64,000 nt of DNA from NCBI RefSeq assembly GCF_023715725.1, contig NZ_JAMBOT010000004.1, positions 310,001-374,000 on the forward strand, read 5' to 3'. The position numbers and the translations under genes were made by a program. Under the pieces are notes generated by a model. That model ran no database searches, was not told where the DNA came from, and saw nothing but the letters and a program-made list of their open reading frames with translations. Shown here piece after piece: positions 1 through 7,388 of the stretch. The first letter of the stretch is position 1, and the number at the start of each line of letters is the position of its first letter. The DNA is from Paenibacillus pasadenensis (GTDB lineage: Bacteria > Bacillota > Bacilli > Paenibacillales > Paenibacillaceae).

Positions 1-61
1 TCATGGAAGTCGTCAGCGACTTTAGTCATGAAATTCTGTTACTAACGTCCTATATTTTAGA

Positions 62-90
62 GTGCAACTTCCTAATACCCATGCTATAAT
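62..90 (+). promoter_or_regulatory. Putative promoter of the XRE regulator
   Basis: A perfect TATAAT (85-90) is preceded by TGC, giving an extended -10, and a weak -35 GTGCAA lies 17 bp upstream. It would start a leader of about 100 nt before the regulator at 197. Assignment is by motif only. Confidence 0.45.
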
Positions 91-196
91 ACGGATATCG
101 AATTACATACCATATATTTATTTATTTGCAGGCATAGTCCCAGTCCGCGGAAGTTTCCTCTCTGGGTATCTATTGCCGCAGGGGGACGGTGGGGGC

Positions 197-562
197 ATGT
201 TCGCAAAACGACTCAAGGCGCTGCGTAAAAAAAGAAAGCTCACCATGCAGGAGGTAGCCGATTATGTAGGCGTTGCCAAAAGCACCTACGCCGGCTACGA
301 GTCGGGATATCGCCAGCCTACTCTGGAATCCATCCAGACGATTGCCCGCAAGCTGCACACAACTTCAGACTATCTTCTGGGACTTACGGAATATGCCGAG
401 CCTGTGGAACCGAGCAGCAACGCAAGAGAATGGCTGAATCTTCAACAGCTGCATTGGGACGGGATTCCTCTCGAAGCCGAGGATGTTGAGCTTGTACGGC
501 TTCTGCTCGAGCGTGTTGTGAGAGAACGCATTGTAAGAAAAGACGAAACCGGTCAAGGCTGA
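197..562 (+). CDS. XRE-family helix-turn-helix transcriptional regulator
   Basis: The 121-residue protein is a Cro/C1-type DNA-binding regulator. Residues 1-62 form the five-helix HTH with the recognition segment around VAKSTYAGYESGYRQPT, followed by the usual TSDYLLGLT end of the domain. The last 55 residues are acidic and helical with no recognised ligand domain. The frame is open upstream to 62, but I start at 197 because a G-rich stretch (GGGGGACGGTGGGGG) precedes that ATG and the HTH begins there. It faces the EPS/surface-protein locus convergently, and its stop codon lies inside the terminator stem. A SinR-like role over the EPS locus is only an inference from position; targets are unknown. 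Confidence 0.85.
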   Translation: MFAKRLKALRKKRKLTMQEVADYVGVAKSTYAGYESGYRQPTLESIQTIARKLHTTSDYLLGLTEYAEPVEPSSNAREWLNLQQLHWDGIPLEAEDVELVRLLLERVVRERIVRKDETGQG

Positions 563-585
563 TACCAGCCTGACCGGTTTTTTTA
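546..585. terminator. Bidirectional intrinsic terminator
   Basis: Arms AAACCGGTCA (546-555) and TGACCGGTTT (571-580) pair, extended by GGCT/AGCC with one bulge, followed by a T-run. The opposite strand also has a T-rich tail, so it can serve both the XRE gene and the minus-strand gene ending at 611. Confidence 0.8.
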
Positions 586-610
586 TTGCCAGCTGCTATT
601 AATACGATGT

Positions 611-1420
611 TTATCCGGCGGCCGACTGAAGCGATTGAAGCTGCTCGCTCATCTTCGCCCGGAGCAGATCGCGGGATTGCACATAGCTTTGGGTCCATTC
701 CGCGCGCTCGCTCTCCGGAATTTCAGCCTGCTCCGCCTCGGCGATTAGACCGTCGAAGCTGGACTTGCAGCCAGCCTCCGCGCCTTCCATCTGCCGGGAC
801 AGCTCCGCCCCTGCCTGCCTGAGCTCATCCTCCGCCAGCTCGCCGCGGCGGGCCGCGTTCATTTTCGACTCCCCTTGCTCAAGCACAGCTGCTGCATCGC
901 GAACGCATTGCTGACGGATCGTTTCGAGACGCCGCTCGTATTGGAGCGCTTGCTCCCTGTCGCCGCCGGATTGCTGCTTGCCGCCGGTGTTGTCCGCTTC
1001 CTTCGTTCCGCCGCCTTTTTTCTGCGTTTCGGTTACCTGATTGCTGCCCTGAGCAACATTCGGTTTGGAAGAGGATGTTGGCTCGCTTTTGCTCTTTTCC
1101 GGCTGCGGCGGATTTTGTTTGTCCTCCTGGTTGCTGCTGCCGGCTGCGGAAGGCGTTCCGGTTGGCCCTACGTCCCCCGGAGATTCCTTTGGCGCGTTTT
1201 CGCGCTCCGGATTTGTTTCGTTCCGGTTTTCCTCGGTCTTTACCGCCACAGCTATTTCAGTTTCCGTCGTATCCTTGGACAGCTCTCGATGATTCAAATA
1301 ACCAAGCACGGCCGGAACCAGCGCGCCAGCCATGAGCAGCACCAGCAACAGCTTGCCCCAGCCCTGCCGGCTAAACCTCTGTTTAACGGATTTTTTTCTG
1401 CGCTTGATTCGTTCGCTCAT
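611..1420 (-). CDS. Membrane-anchored protein with C-terminal Cys/SFDG helical domain
   Basis: Unrecognised 269-residue protein. A basic N-terminus (RIKRRKKSVKQR) precedes one transmembrane helix at about 22-42, so the rest is probably extracellular. Residues 50-155 are a Ser/Thr/Pro/Gly/Lys-rich low-complexity linker. Residues 156-269 are strongly helical, with Cys172 and the motif CKSSFDGL at 218-225. The same C-terminal pattern occurs in the adjacent stalk protein, so the two are likely paralogous in this domain. The start has an excellent site (AAGGAGG, 5 nt before ATG), and only 13 bp separate it from the upstream gene, so co-transcription is likely. Function is unknown; a cell-surface structural or binding role is inferred from topology alone. 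Confidence 0.8.
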   Translation of the reverse strand: MSERIKRRKKSVKQRFSRQGWGKLLLVLLMAGALVPAVLGYLNHRELSKDTTETEIAVAVKTEENRNETNPERENAPKESPGDVGPTGTPSAAGSSNQEDKQNPPQPEKSKSEPTSSSKPNVAQGSNQVTETQKKGGGTKEADNTGGKQQSGGDREQALQYERRLETIRQQCVRDAAAVLEQGESKMNAARRGELAEDELRQAGAELSRQMEGAEAGCKSSFDGLIAEAEQAEIPESERAEWTQSYVQSRDLLRAKMSEQLQSLQSAAG

Positions 1421-1433
1421 GATGTCCTCCTTA

Positions 1434-2594
1434 TCAGCCGCCGATCAGACCGTCCAGCATTGCTTTGCCTTCCGCAAGCTCCTTCTCGTATTCGGCACGA
1501 TACTCTTCCAGCCTCGCCGTAGAGTAACCGCCTGCCTCAAGCTGCTGTTTCATCTCGCTTAAAATGCCGTCAAAGGAAGCGTTACAGGTTGCGAACACTT
1601 CGCTGCCCTGCTGTCTGGCTTTAGCCTTGGCTTCAGCAGTTGTTGCATTTGCATAAACAAGCGCAAGCGTCACAAGCTCCTGGCGGCACTTATTGCGCAG
1701 CGCATCGGCCTTTTCACGCCCCTCGCGATGAATTTGCTCTTCCTGCTTGCCCGACGGCGGAGGCGTTGGCGTTGGAGCCCCTCCTCCCGGCGGAGGTGTA
1801 GGAGTCGGGAGGCCTCCTCCTGGCGAAGGGACCTGGACTGGAGGCGGCGAGGCGGAAGGAGCCGGGTCTGTCGGCGTCCCGCCAGTTGGCGGAGGAGTTG
1901 GCGTTGGCGCCGGAGGCTCCGAGCCGCCCGGCTGGCCGCCTGTTTCACCGCCACTTAGGCCGCTTTCTCCGTCTCCGCCGCCGCCTTCAATGCTGCGGGG
2001 CACAATATCGATGCGCGCTTGTTTAGCATTCCACTGCACAGACGCTCCCGTCAGCTCGGCTGCGAACCGAAGCGGCACGTATAACGATCCTTCCGCCGTG
2101 AAAACCTGCTGGCCTGCGGGCAGCGTCACCGCTTTACCCTGCACAAAAAATTTCACCTTCAAAGGCGTAAGCTTCAGCTTTTTGCCTTCGCTTGAGGAGC
2201 GTCCCCCGTCCTTCAGCCGCGCGGCCCGCTTTTTGTCCAGAACCTCGTATTGAGCTTCCGTTGGAGTTAGTAGCGATAACGTTTTGGTTTTGTTCTCCCA
2301 TGAGGCAACCAAACCGAGAGCTTCCGCTGCCGCCCGAAGCGGCAGATAGGCTCTGCCTTGATGCATAAATACCGACGTGCCTTTATCCAGCGTCAGCACT
2401 TTGCCGTCGATGACAATTGAAGCGGCAGCGCTAGCCGCTGCAACCGGTTTGACCTCCGGATTGGCAGCCGAAGTTTTGACTGCCGCAGCAGCTGGAGCGG
2501 ACTTCACTCCTGCTGCTCCGCCTACCGCTGCCGTTGACAGCATTACCGCGAGCAGCAGCCGGACTGTTTTGCCTGAACGAATCGGTTGATACAA
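1434..2594 (-). CDS. Secreted copper-amine-oxidase-N (stalk) domain protein with Cys/SFDG tail
   Basis: 386 residues starting at TTG (2594), chosen because AGGAGG lies 8-10 nt upstream. A signal peptide covers about residues 1-37. Two copper amine oxidase N-terminal-type repeats follow (about 58-110 and 145-200), each with the hallmark YLPLR/YVPLR plus an AAEALG/AAELTG helix. This family (PF07833) is common on Gram-positive surfaces and is not itself a copper enzyme. Residues 204-283 are a Gly/Pro/Thr linker (PTPTPPP repeats). The C-terminal domain, about 284-386, carries Cys303 and CNASFDGI at 337-344, matching the neighbouring gene product. It probably forms a surface module with its neighbours; the ligand is unknown. 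Confidence 0.85.
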   Translation of the reverse strand: MYQPIRSGKTVRLLLAVMLSTAAVGGAAGVKSAPAAAAVKTSAANPEVKPVAAASAAASIVIDGKVLTLDKGTSVFMHQGRAYLPLRAAAEALGLVASWENKTKTLSLLTPTEAQYEVLDKKRAARLKDGGRSSSEGKKLKLTPLKVKFFVQGKAVTLPAGQQVFTAEGSLYVPLRFAAELTGASVQWNAKQARIDIVPRSIEGGGGDGESGLSGGETGGQPGGSEPPAPTPTPPPTGGTPTDPAPSASPPPVQVPSPGGGLPTPTPPPGGGAPTPTPPPSGKQEEQIHREGREKADALRNKCRQELVTLALVYANATTAEAKAKARQQGSEVFATCNASFDGILSEMKQQLEAGGYSTARLEEYRAEYEKELAEGKAMLDGLIGG

Positions 2595-2645
2595 GCTTTT
2601 CCCCTCCTAGACAGCTGTAAGTGCATAAAGCAACCACGTTCTGTT

Positions 2646-3227
2646 TCACTGCGCCTGCAGAGCTTTTTTCGCCAATTCGGACAGCCGCGCATAATCCGGT
2701 TTACTTAGCTTATCCCGCAGCGTTTCCTTGATTTTCTGTTTCTCTCCAGCATCCAGGCCGCCCTTTGCAAACTGCTTGAACTGCTGGATTTCGGATTTGT
2801 CCAAACTTTTCAGCACCATGCCAAGGGCTTCGCTCTTCTCGGCAATCGTGAGGCGTTTTGCAGCAGAATCCGCTGCATCCTCGGTAATAATGCCAGCTTT
2901 ATCGGCAGCATCGGGCTTTTGCTGGGTACGGCTTGTGTCCGATGCTCCCGAAGCCGAAGCGCCCTCGGACGAGCGAGTGCTGCTGCCAGCGGACTGATTG
3001 GGCTCTGCCCCGGGAGACCCGGAAGATTCCGTCTCCGATGTTCCGGCGGACTCTGACCCCGTTGAGCCGGACAGAACCGTTTCCTCCTGTACAGCCGCCG
3101 CCGGCAGCTCGGACGCTAAGCCGGACAACGCCTGTTTCACCGCGTAATCTGCCGCATACGCGCCGCCGCCAGCAAGCATAATAGCGGCTCCAACGATGCC
3201 CATCCCCCATTTCCACCAGGCTTTCAT
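2646..3227 (-). CDS. Small exported or membrane-anchored protein, unknown function
   Basis: 193 residues beginning MKAWWKWG; the ATG at 3227 is preferred because GGAGGG sits 6 nt upstream. The adjacent in-frame ATG at 3233 abuts the ribosome binding site. A hydrophobic segment at about 8-30 could be a signal peptide (cleavage near AYA-AD) or an anchor. A Ser/Gly/Glu/Thr-rich linker spans about 50-120, and a charged helical C-terminal domain follows (KSLDKSEIQQFKQFAKGG region). I do not recognise the family. It lies 51 bp upstream of the stalk-protein gene in the same direction and behind a terminator, so it probably heads a three-gene unit of exported proteins. Confidence 0.75.
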   Translation of the reverse strand: MKAWWKWGMGIVGAAIMLAGGGAYAADYAVKQALSGLASELPAAAVQEETVLSGSTGSESAGTSETESSGSPGAEPNQSAGSSTRSSEGASASGASDTSRTQQKPDAADKAGIITEDAADSAAKRLTIAEKSEALGMVLKSLDKSEIQQFKQFAKGGLDAGEKQKIKETLRDKLSKPDYARLSELAKKALQAQ

Positions 3228-3284
3228 CCTCATCCCTCCCTTTTGGCTAGCCGGACCGGTTAACCGCATCAGGCGATGGAGCCC

Positions 3285-3329
3285 GATAAAACAGCGGCCC
3301 GAGGCAGAGGGAATCTGCTGTCGGGCCGC
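3285..3329 (-). terminator. Intrinsic terminator after the SLH gene
   Basis: On the minus strand GCGGCCCGA (3321-3329) pairs with TCGGGCCGC (3294-3302), with an inner CAGCAGA/TCTGCC pairing, then TGTTTTAT. It separates the EPS/SLH transcript from the three small exported-protein genes. Confidence 0.8.
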
Positions 3330-3358
3330 AACGTCCATTCAATTGCTGTAACCGGGAA

Positions 3359-5998
3359 CTAAAGCTTGCCCATCGCACGCTGCAGCATGGCCGAAGCCTC
3401 GGCCCGCGATGCCGATTTACGGGGATCAAGCTTGCCGCCGCTGCCGATGATGCCAAGCTGCGCGGCTACGCCAACCGCCGGTTTCAAACCAGCGCTCACC
3501 AAGGCTTGATCCTTATAACCTGCCAGCGCCTGCTCCGTTTGGAACTGCTTCGGATACCCTCCGGACTGCTGCAGCGCCCGCGCGATCATCGTCGCCATCT
3601 CCTGGCGGCTGATCGCCGCGTGCGGAGCAAAGCTGTCCGCGCTGCGGCCGCTCGTAATGCCGCTTGCTACGGCTGTCCGCACATAAGGAGCGAACCAGTC
3701 CGACTCCTTCACGTCCTTGAACGTGAGGCTCACCGGCTCGCCGCCCAAGTTGAAGGCGCGGACGAGCATTTTGGCGAATTCAGCCCGCGTCACATTGCGC
3801 GAGGGCTCAAATTTGCCTGCGGCAACGCCGGTCATAATGCCCTGCGAAGCCATCGTTTCAATCGAGGCGCGCGCCCAATGCGCAGCTGGTATGTCCTTGA
3901 ACGTAACGTTATTTTCGACGACCGCATAAACCGAGCTGGCATCCTGCACATCTGTCGCGTATACCGATCCCGCTACGCCGGATTGGAAATCCAGCGCTTT
4001 GCCGGAACGCACCTTGATCAGGCTGAGCCTGTCCTGCTTCAGATTAGCCGCTCCGTCCAGCGGAAGTTCCAGCCGGACCGGATTGCCAAAGCTCGTAATT
4101 TTGCGGCCCGATTGTGTCACCTCGTACGAATAGGCTCTGGAGGCAAGCGGAAGACGGGATGCGGACGTAACAGCGGAATCGTCGAGACGGGACAGTACGA
4201 TAGACAGCTCGCCTGTGCGCCCGGCAACCGGAATGGATACGCGGGCTCCCTCGGCGTTCAGCCCAAGGTATGCGATGCCGGAATTTTTGGCTGCCTGCAG
4301 CACGTCGGCCGGTACGTTAAGCGACCAGCTCTCGCCCTGCTCCGTATCAAAATCAAGCTCGGCGCTCACCCGCAGCGAGTCGGTCCGTTCAACTCCCGCT
4401 CCCTCCAAGCCGAGCAGGCCTTCTTTGATCGAGGCTGCCGCTTCCGAAATGGCGGAGAATTGCTCCTGCGCCTCGGCCGCTCCCCAATCTGCGCTGTACA
4501 CGCCTGCCGTGCGCGGCGTTGGCGCCGGAATTTTAATTTTGCCGATTGCATCGAGCGCTTCCTGAGCGGCCTTAAATGCCTCGCGAATCAGGGTCAGCTT
4601 CTCCGAAATCGAGTTTGTGGCGTTAAACCGCTGCTTGATGGACTCCAGCTTGGCGAAATATTGCTGCAAAATGACGGCGATCTGCTCCGCTACGCTGCCA
4701 GGTCCGGTATTGCCGGGCTCTTCTCCAGAGCCGCCGCCTGTGCCTGGAGTTGGCGTCGGGAAGCCTGGAAAGCCTGGGAAACCGCCTCCGCCGCCCGGAC
4801 TAGGAGTTGGTGTTGGTGTTGGGGTCGGCGTTGGCGTACCGCCAGGGTCCGGCGTAGGCGTAGGTGTCGGTGTCGGTGTCGGCGACGTGCCTGGGTCCGG
4901 AGTTGGACTTGGGGTCGGCGTAGGCGTGGCTGCCCCGTCCGCAGTCAGCGTAATTTCTTTTTGGAAAATGACTTTGTCCGCTCCGCCGTAAGGGTTCAGC
5001 AGCTTCGCCTGGATGACAGCGCTGGCTCCTGACGAGGAGGATGGAATCGTCACGGTCCCGTTGCCGCTGACCGTCACATCGGCGCTGCCCGACAGCTTGG
5101 ACCAAGTGAGCGCGACGGAAGGGACAGCGATGCCGTTGACGAGCAGCGAGTAGTTATGCTGGCGGCCCTGCTGCGACACCTGAACCTGTTCCTTGCTCGT
5201 CATGCGCATGAAGGCGATGAGCAGCGCTGTTCCAGCCGGTTTTTCAAGCTGCAGGCGCTCCTGGAAATTAATCATCGTATGCTGCAGGTCCATGCTCGTA
5301 ATGCCGTATTCCTTCAGCATGGCGCTGAACGTGTATTCATCCGTGCGGCCGAGCAGGTCGGTCAGCACACGAAGCATAAGCTCATTGCGCTTTTCCGGGA
5401 CGTACAGCATCTGGAACAGTTCCTGCTGGCTCATCCGCGAAATGAACTCGCGCACCGTGCCTTCCACTCCGCGGCGCTGTCCGCCGTCGCCGTACAGGAA
5501 CACGACGATTTCGTCCATCGTCAAGTCGCTGTCGCCCCCGGCGCGCACGATTGGAGCGAGCGCGCGGCGGTAGTCGGCGTTGGAGCGGATTTTCTGCAAA
5601 TCCTTATACTGCGGCGTATACAGCAGCGCCAGGATGTCCTGCGACAGGCGGAATAGATTTTCTTTCGTAAAATCGCGGTCCACGGAAGCAGGCAGCTTGG
5701 CATCGATTTTGTCCCATACCGGAGCGGCAAGATGGAATTCAGCTGCCGGGTCGAGCGACTCCAGCTCATCCCGGAAGTTGACCACATCGCGCACATCGGC
5801 CGGATCGCCGGCTAACAGCGCATCATGAAGCGCATACAACTGACGGAGCGCTCCGTCAATGTTCGGCGGCTGCGGCAGCTCTCCATCGGCCGCGTTTGCC
5901 ACCTTAACCGCTGGCAAGGACGGAAGCGCGGGAAGCGTGCCCGCCGCCACCATGGCGGCGAGCATCGCTAAGGTCAATTTGCTCGTTTTTTTCATCAT
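3359..5998 (-). CDS. S-layer-homology (SLH) domain surface protein
   Basis: 879 residues from the ATG at 5998 (GAGGTG 6 nt upstream; two neighbouring ATGs are alternatives). The signal peptide ends near VKVANA. Residues 40-280 are helical and unrecognised. About 300-370 looks like a bacterial Ig-like beta domain (VSGNGTVTIPSSSSGA). Next is a long Thr-Pro/Gly linker (about 375-440), a coiled-coil stretch, and a beta-rich domain. Three SLH repeats close the protein (about 710-879), with FKDIPAAHWA, FKDVKESDWF and a weaker third starting YKDQALVS. SLH domains bind pyruvylated secondary cell-wall polymer, so the protein should be wall-anchored. It lies 46 bp downstream of the ugd frame and may be on the EPS transcript. 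What it binds is unknown. Confidence 0.9.
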   Translation of the reverse strand: MMKKTSKLTLAMLAAMVAAGTLPALPSLPAVKVANAADGELPQPPNIDGALRQLYALHDALLAGDPADVRDVVNFRDELESLDPAAEFHLAAPVWDKIDAKLPASVDRDFTKENLFRLSQDILALLYTPQYKDLQKIRSNADYRRALAPIVRAGGDSDLTMDEIVVFLYGDGGQRRGVEGTVREFISRMSQQELFQMLYVPEKRNELMLRVLTDLLGRTDEYTFSAMLKEYGITSMDLQHTMINFQERLQLEKPAGTALLIAFMRMTSKEQVQVSQQGRQHNYSLLVNGIAVPSVALTWSKLSGSADVTVSGNGTVTIPSSSSGASAVIQAKLLNPYGGADKVIFQKEITLTADGAATPTPTPSPTPDPGTSPTPTPTPTPTPDPGGTPTPTPTPTPTPSPGGGGGFPGFPGFPTPTPGTGGGSGEEPGNTGPGSVAEQIAVILQQYFAKLESIKQRFNATNSISEKLTLIREAFKAAQEALDAIGKIKIPAPTPRTAGVYSADWGAAEAQEQFSAISEAAASIKEGLLGLEGAGVERTDSLRVSAELDFDTEQGESWSLNVPADVLQAAKNSGIAYLGLNAEGARVSIPVAGRTGELSIVLSRLDDSAVTSASRLPLASRAYSYEVTQSGRKITSFGNPVRLELPLDGAANLKQDRLSLIKVRSGKALDFQSGVAGSVYATDVQDASSVYAVVENNVTFKDIPAAHWARASIETMASQGIMTGVAAGKFEPSRNVTRAEFAKMLVRAFNLGGEPVSLTFKDVKESDWFAPYVRTAVASGITSGRSADSFAPHAAISRQEMATMIARALQQSGGYPKQFQTEQALAGYKDQALVSAGLKPAVGVAAQLGIIGSGGKLDPRKSASRAEASAMLQRAMGKL

Positions 5999-6044
5999 CT
6001 TCATCACCTCATTGATCCTGATTGGCCTTGCACTTGCGCAATTG

Positions 6045-7388
6045 CTAGTAGCTGAGCTCCGGCACCGGAGCTTTGACGCCTCTTGCGAGGCTTGGCCGCC
6101 CGACAGAGTAGTAGATGAAATCCGTATCCTGCAAATCGGCTTCGTTGAACGCATTGCGTCCGTCGATCAGCACCGGCTCGCGCACGACGGCGCGCAGCAG
6201 CTGCAGGTCCGTCCCGCCGAACTCTTTCCATTCCGTCAGCAGGCAAACGGCATCCGAGCCCGCCGCAGCCTCCAGCGCGCTGTCGCACCAAGCGACATTG
6301 CCGTCTCCGCTGCCGAAGGTGCTGCGGAAGTTGTCCATTGCAATCGGGTCGTACGCTCTTACCTCAACGCCGCGCGCAAGCAGCTCGCCGATAATTTCCT
6401 GGGCCGGTGCTTCACGGACGTCGTCGGTTTCCGGCTTGAAGGCGAGGCCCCACACCGCGACGGTACGGCCGCGCAGCTCGCCGAAAATCGACTCCAGCTT
6501 GCGGATGACGTTGTAGCGCTGATCCTGGTTGACCTCAACGACGGAGCGCAGCAGCTTGAACTCGTAGTCCACATGTCCGGCGATTTGGATAAGCGCCTGC
6601 GTGTCTTTAGGGAAGCAGGACCCGCCATAACCGATGCCTGCCTTGAGGAACGAAGCCCCAATGCGTTTGTCGTGGCCCATTCCATCCGCCACCTGCGTTA
6701 CGTCCGCCCCTACCTTCTCGCAAATATTGGCGATTTCGTTGATGAAGGAAATTTTGGTAGCGAGAAAAGCGTTCGAGGCGTATTTGATCATTTCCGCGCT
6801 GCGGATATCGGTGACGACAAACGACGGATTCAATCCGGCGTGCAGCTCGCGGAGCAGCGCTTCCGCCCTTGGCGATTCCGTGCCGATGACGATCCGGTCC
6901 GGGTTCATCGTGTCCGATACAGCGGAGCCTTCGCGCAGGAATTCAGGCAGCGATACGCTGTCGAACGGGCAGTCCGTATGCGACCGGATGAGGTCGCGCA
7001 CCTTCTCGTTCGTGCCGACGGGCACCGTGCTTTTGATCGCAATGACGGGATTGCCCTCCATTGAATCCGCAATTTCCTGCGCAGCCAGCTCAATATACGC
7101 GAGATTGGCCTGACCGCTCGGCAAAGGCGGGGTTCCGACAGCAATTACGATCAGGTCCGCCCCTTTGACGGCGTTGCCAAGGCTCGATGTGAATTGAAGC
7201 CGCCCCAGCTCGGAGTTGCGCACGGACAGCTCCTGCAGCCCCGGCTCGTAGATCGGGATCTCCCCGTTTTGCAGTGTTGCCACCTTTAGCGGGTCCTTGT
7301 CCACGCAAATGACGCTGTGGCCGAGCTCCGCGTAGCAAACGCCTGATACGAGGCCGACATATCCTGTCCCTACAACCGTAATCTTCAT
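6045..7388 (-). CDS. ugd: UDP-glucose 6-dehydrogenase (internal start of the fusion frame)
   Basis: 447 residues, normal length for the family, oxidising UDP-glucose to UDP-glucuronate with two NAD+ in the cytoplasm. The Rossmann loop GTGYVG is at 7-12 and the catalytic cysteine is in GGSCFPKD (Cys258). The C-terminal UDP-binding domain includes WGLAFKPETDDVREAP. An ATG at 7388 with GGAG spaced 5 nt makes independent initiation likely even though the frame is open upstream into the glycosyltransferase. GalU, encoded in the same locus, makes its substrate, so glucuronate is probably a component of the EPS. Confidence 0.88.
   Translation of the reverse strand: MKITVVGTGYVGLVSGVCYAELGHSVICVDKDPLKVATLQNGEIPIYEPGLQELSVRNSELGRLQFTSSLGNAVKGADLIVIAVGTPPLPSGQANLAYIELAAQEIADSMEGNPVIAIKSTVPVGTNEKVRDLIRSHTDCPFDSVSLPEFLREGSAVSDTMNPDRIVIGTESPRAEALLRELHAGLNPSFVVTDIRSAEMIKYASNAFLATKISFINEIANICEKVGADVTQVADGMGHDKRIGASFLKAGIGYGGSCFPKDTQALIQIAGHVDYEFKLLRSVVEVNQDQRYNVIRKLESIFGELRGRTVAVWGLAFKPETDDVREAPAQEIIGELLARGVEVRAYDPIAMDNFRSTFGSGDGNVAWCDSALEAAAGSDAVCLLTEWKEFGGTDLQLLRAVVREPVLIDGRNAFNEADLQDTDFIYYSVGRPSLARGVKAPVPELSY

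Noticed and set aside
3506..5032. 508-codon plus-strand frame
   Set aside because: It is the complement of the SLH gene; composition is Arg/His-rich and there is no ribosome binding site. High GC keeps antisense frames open.
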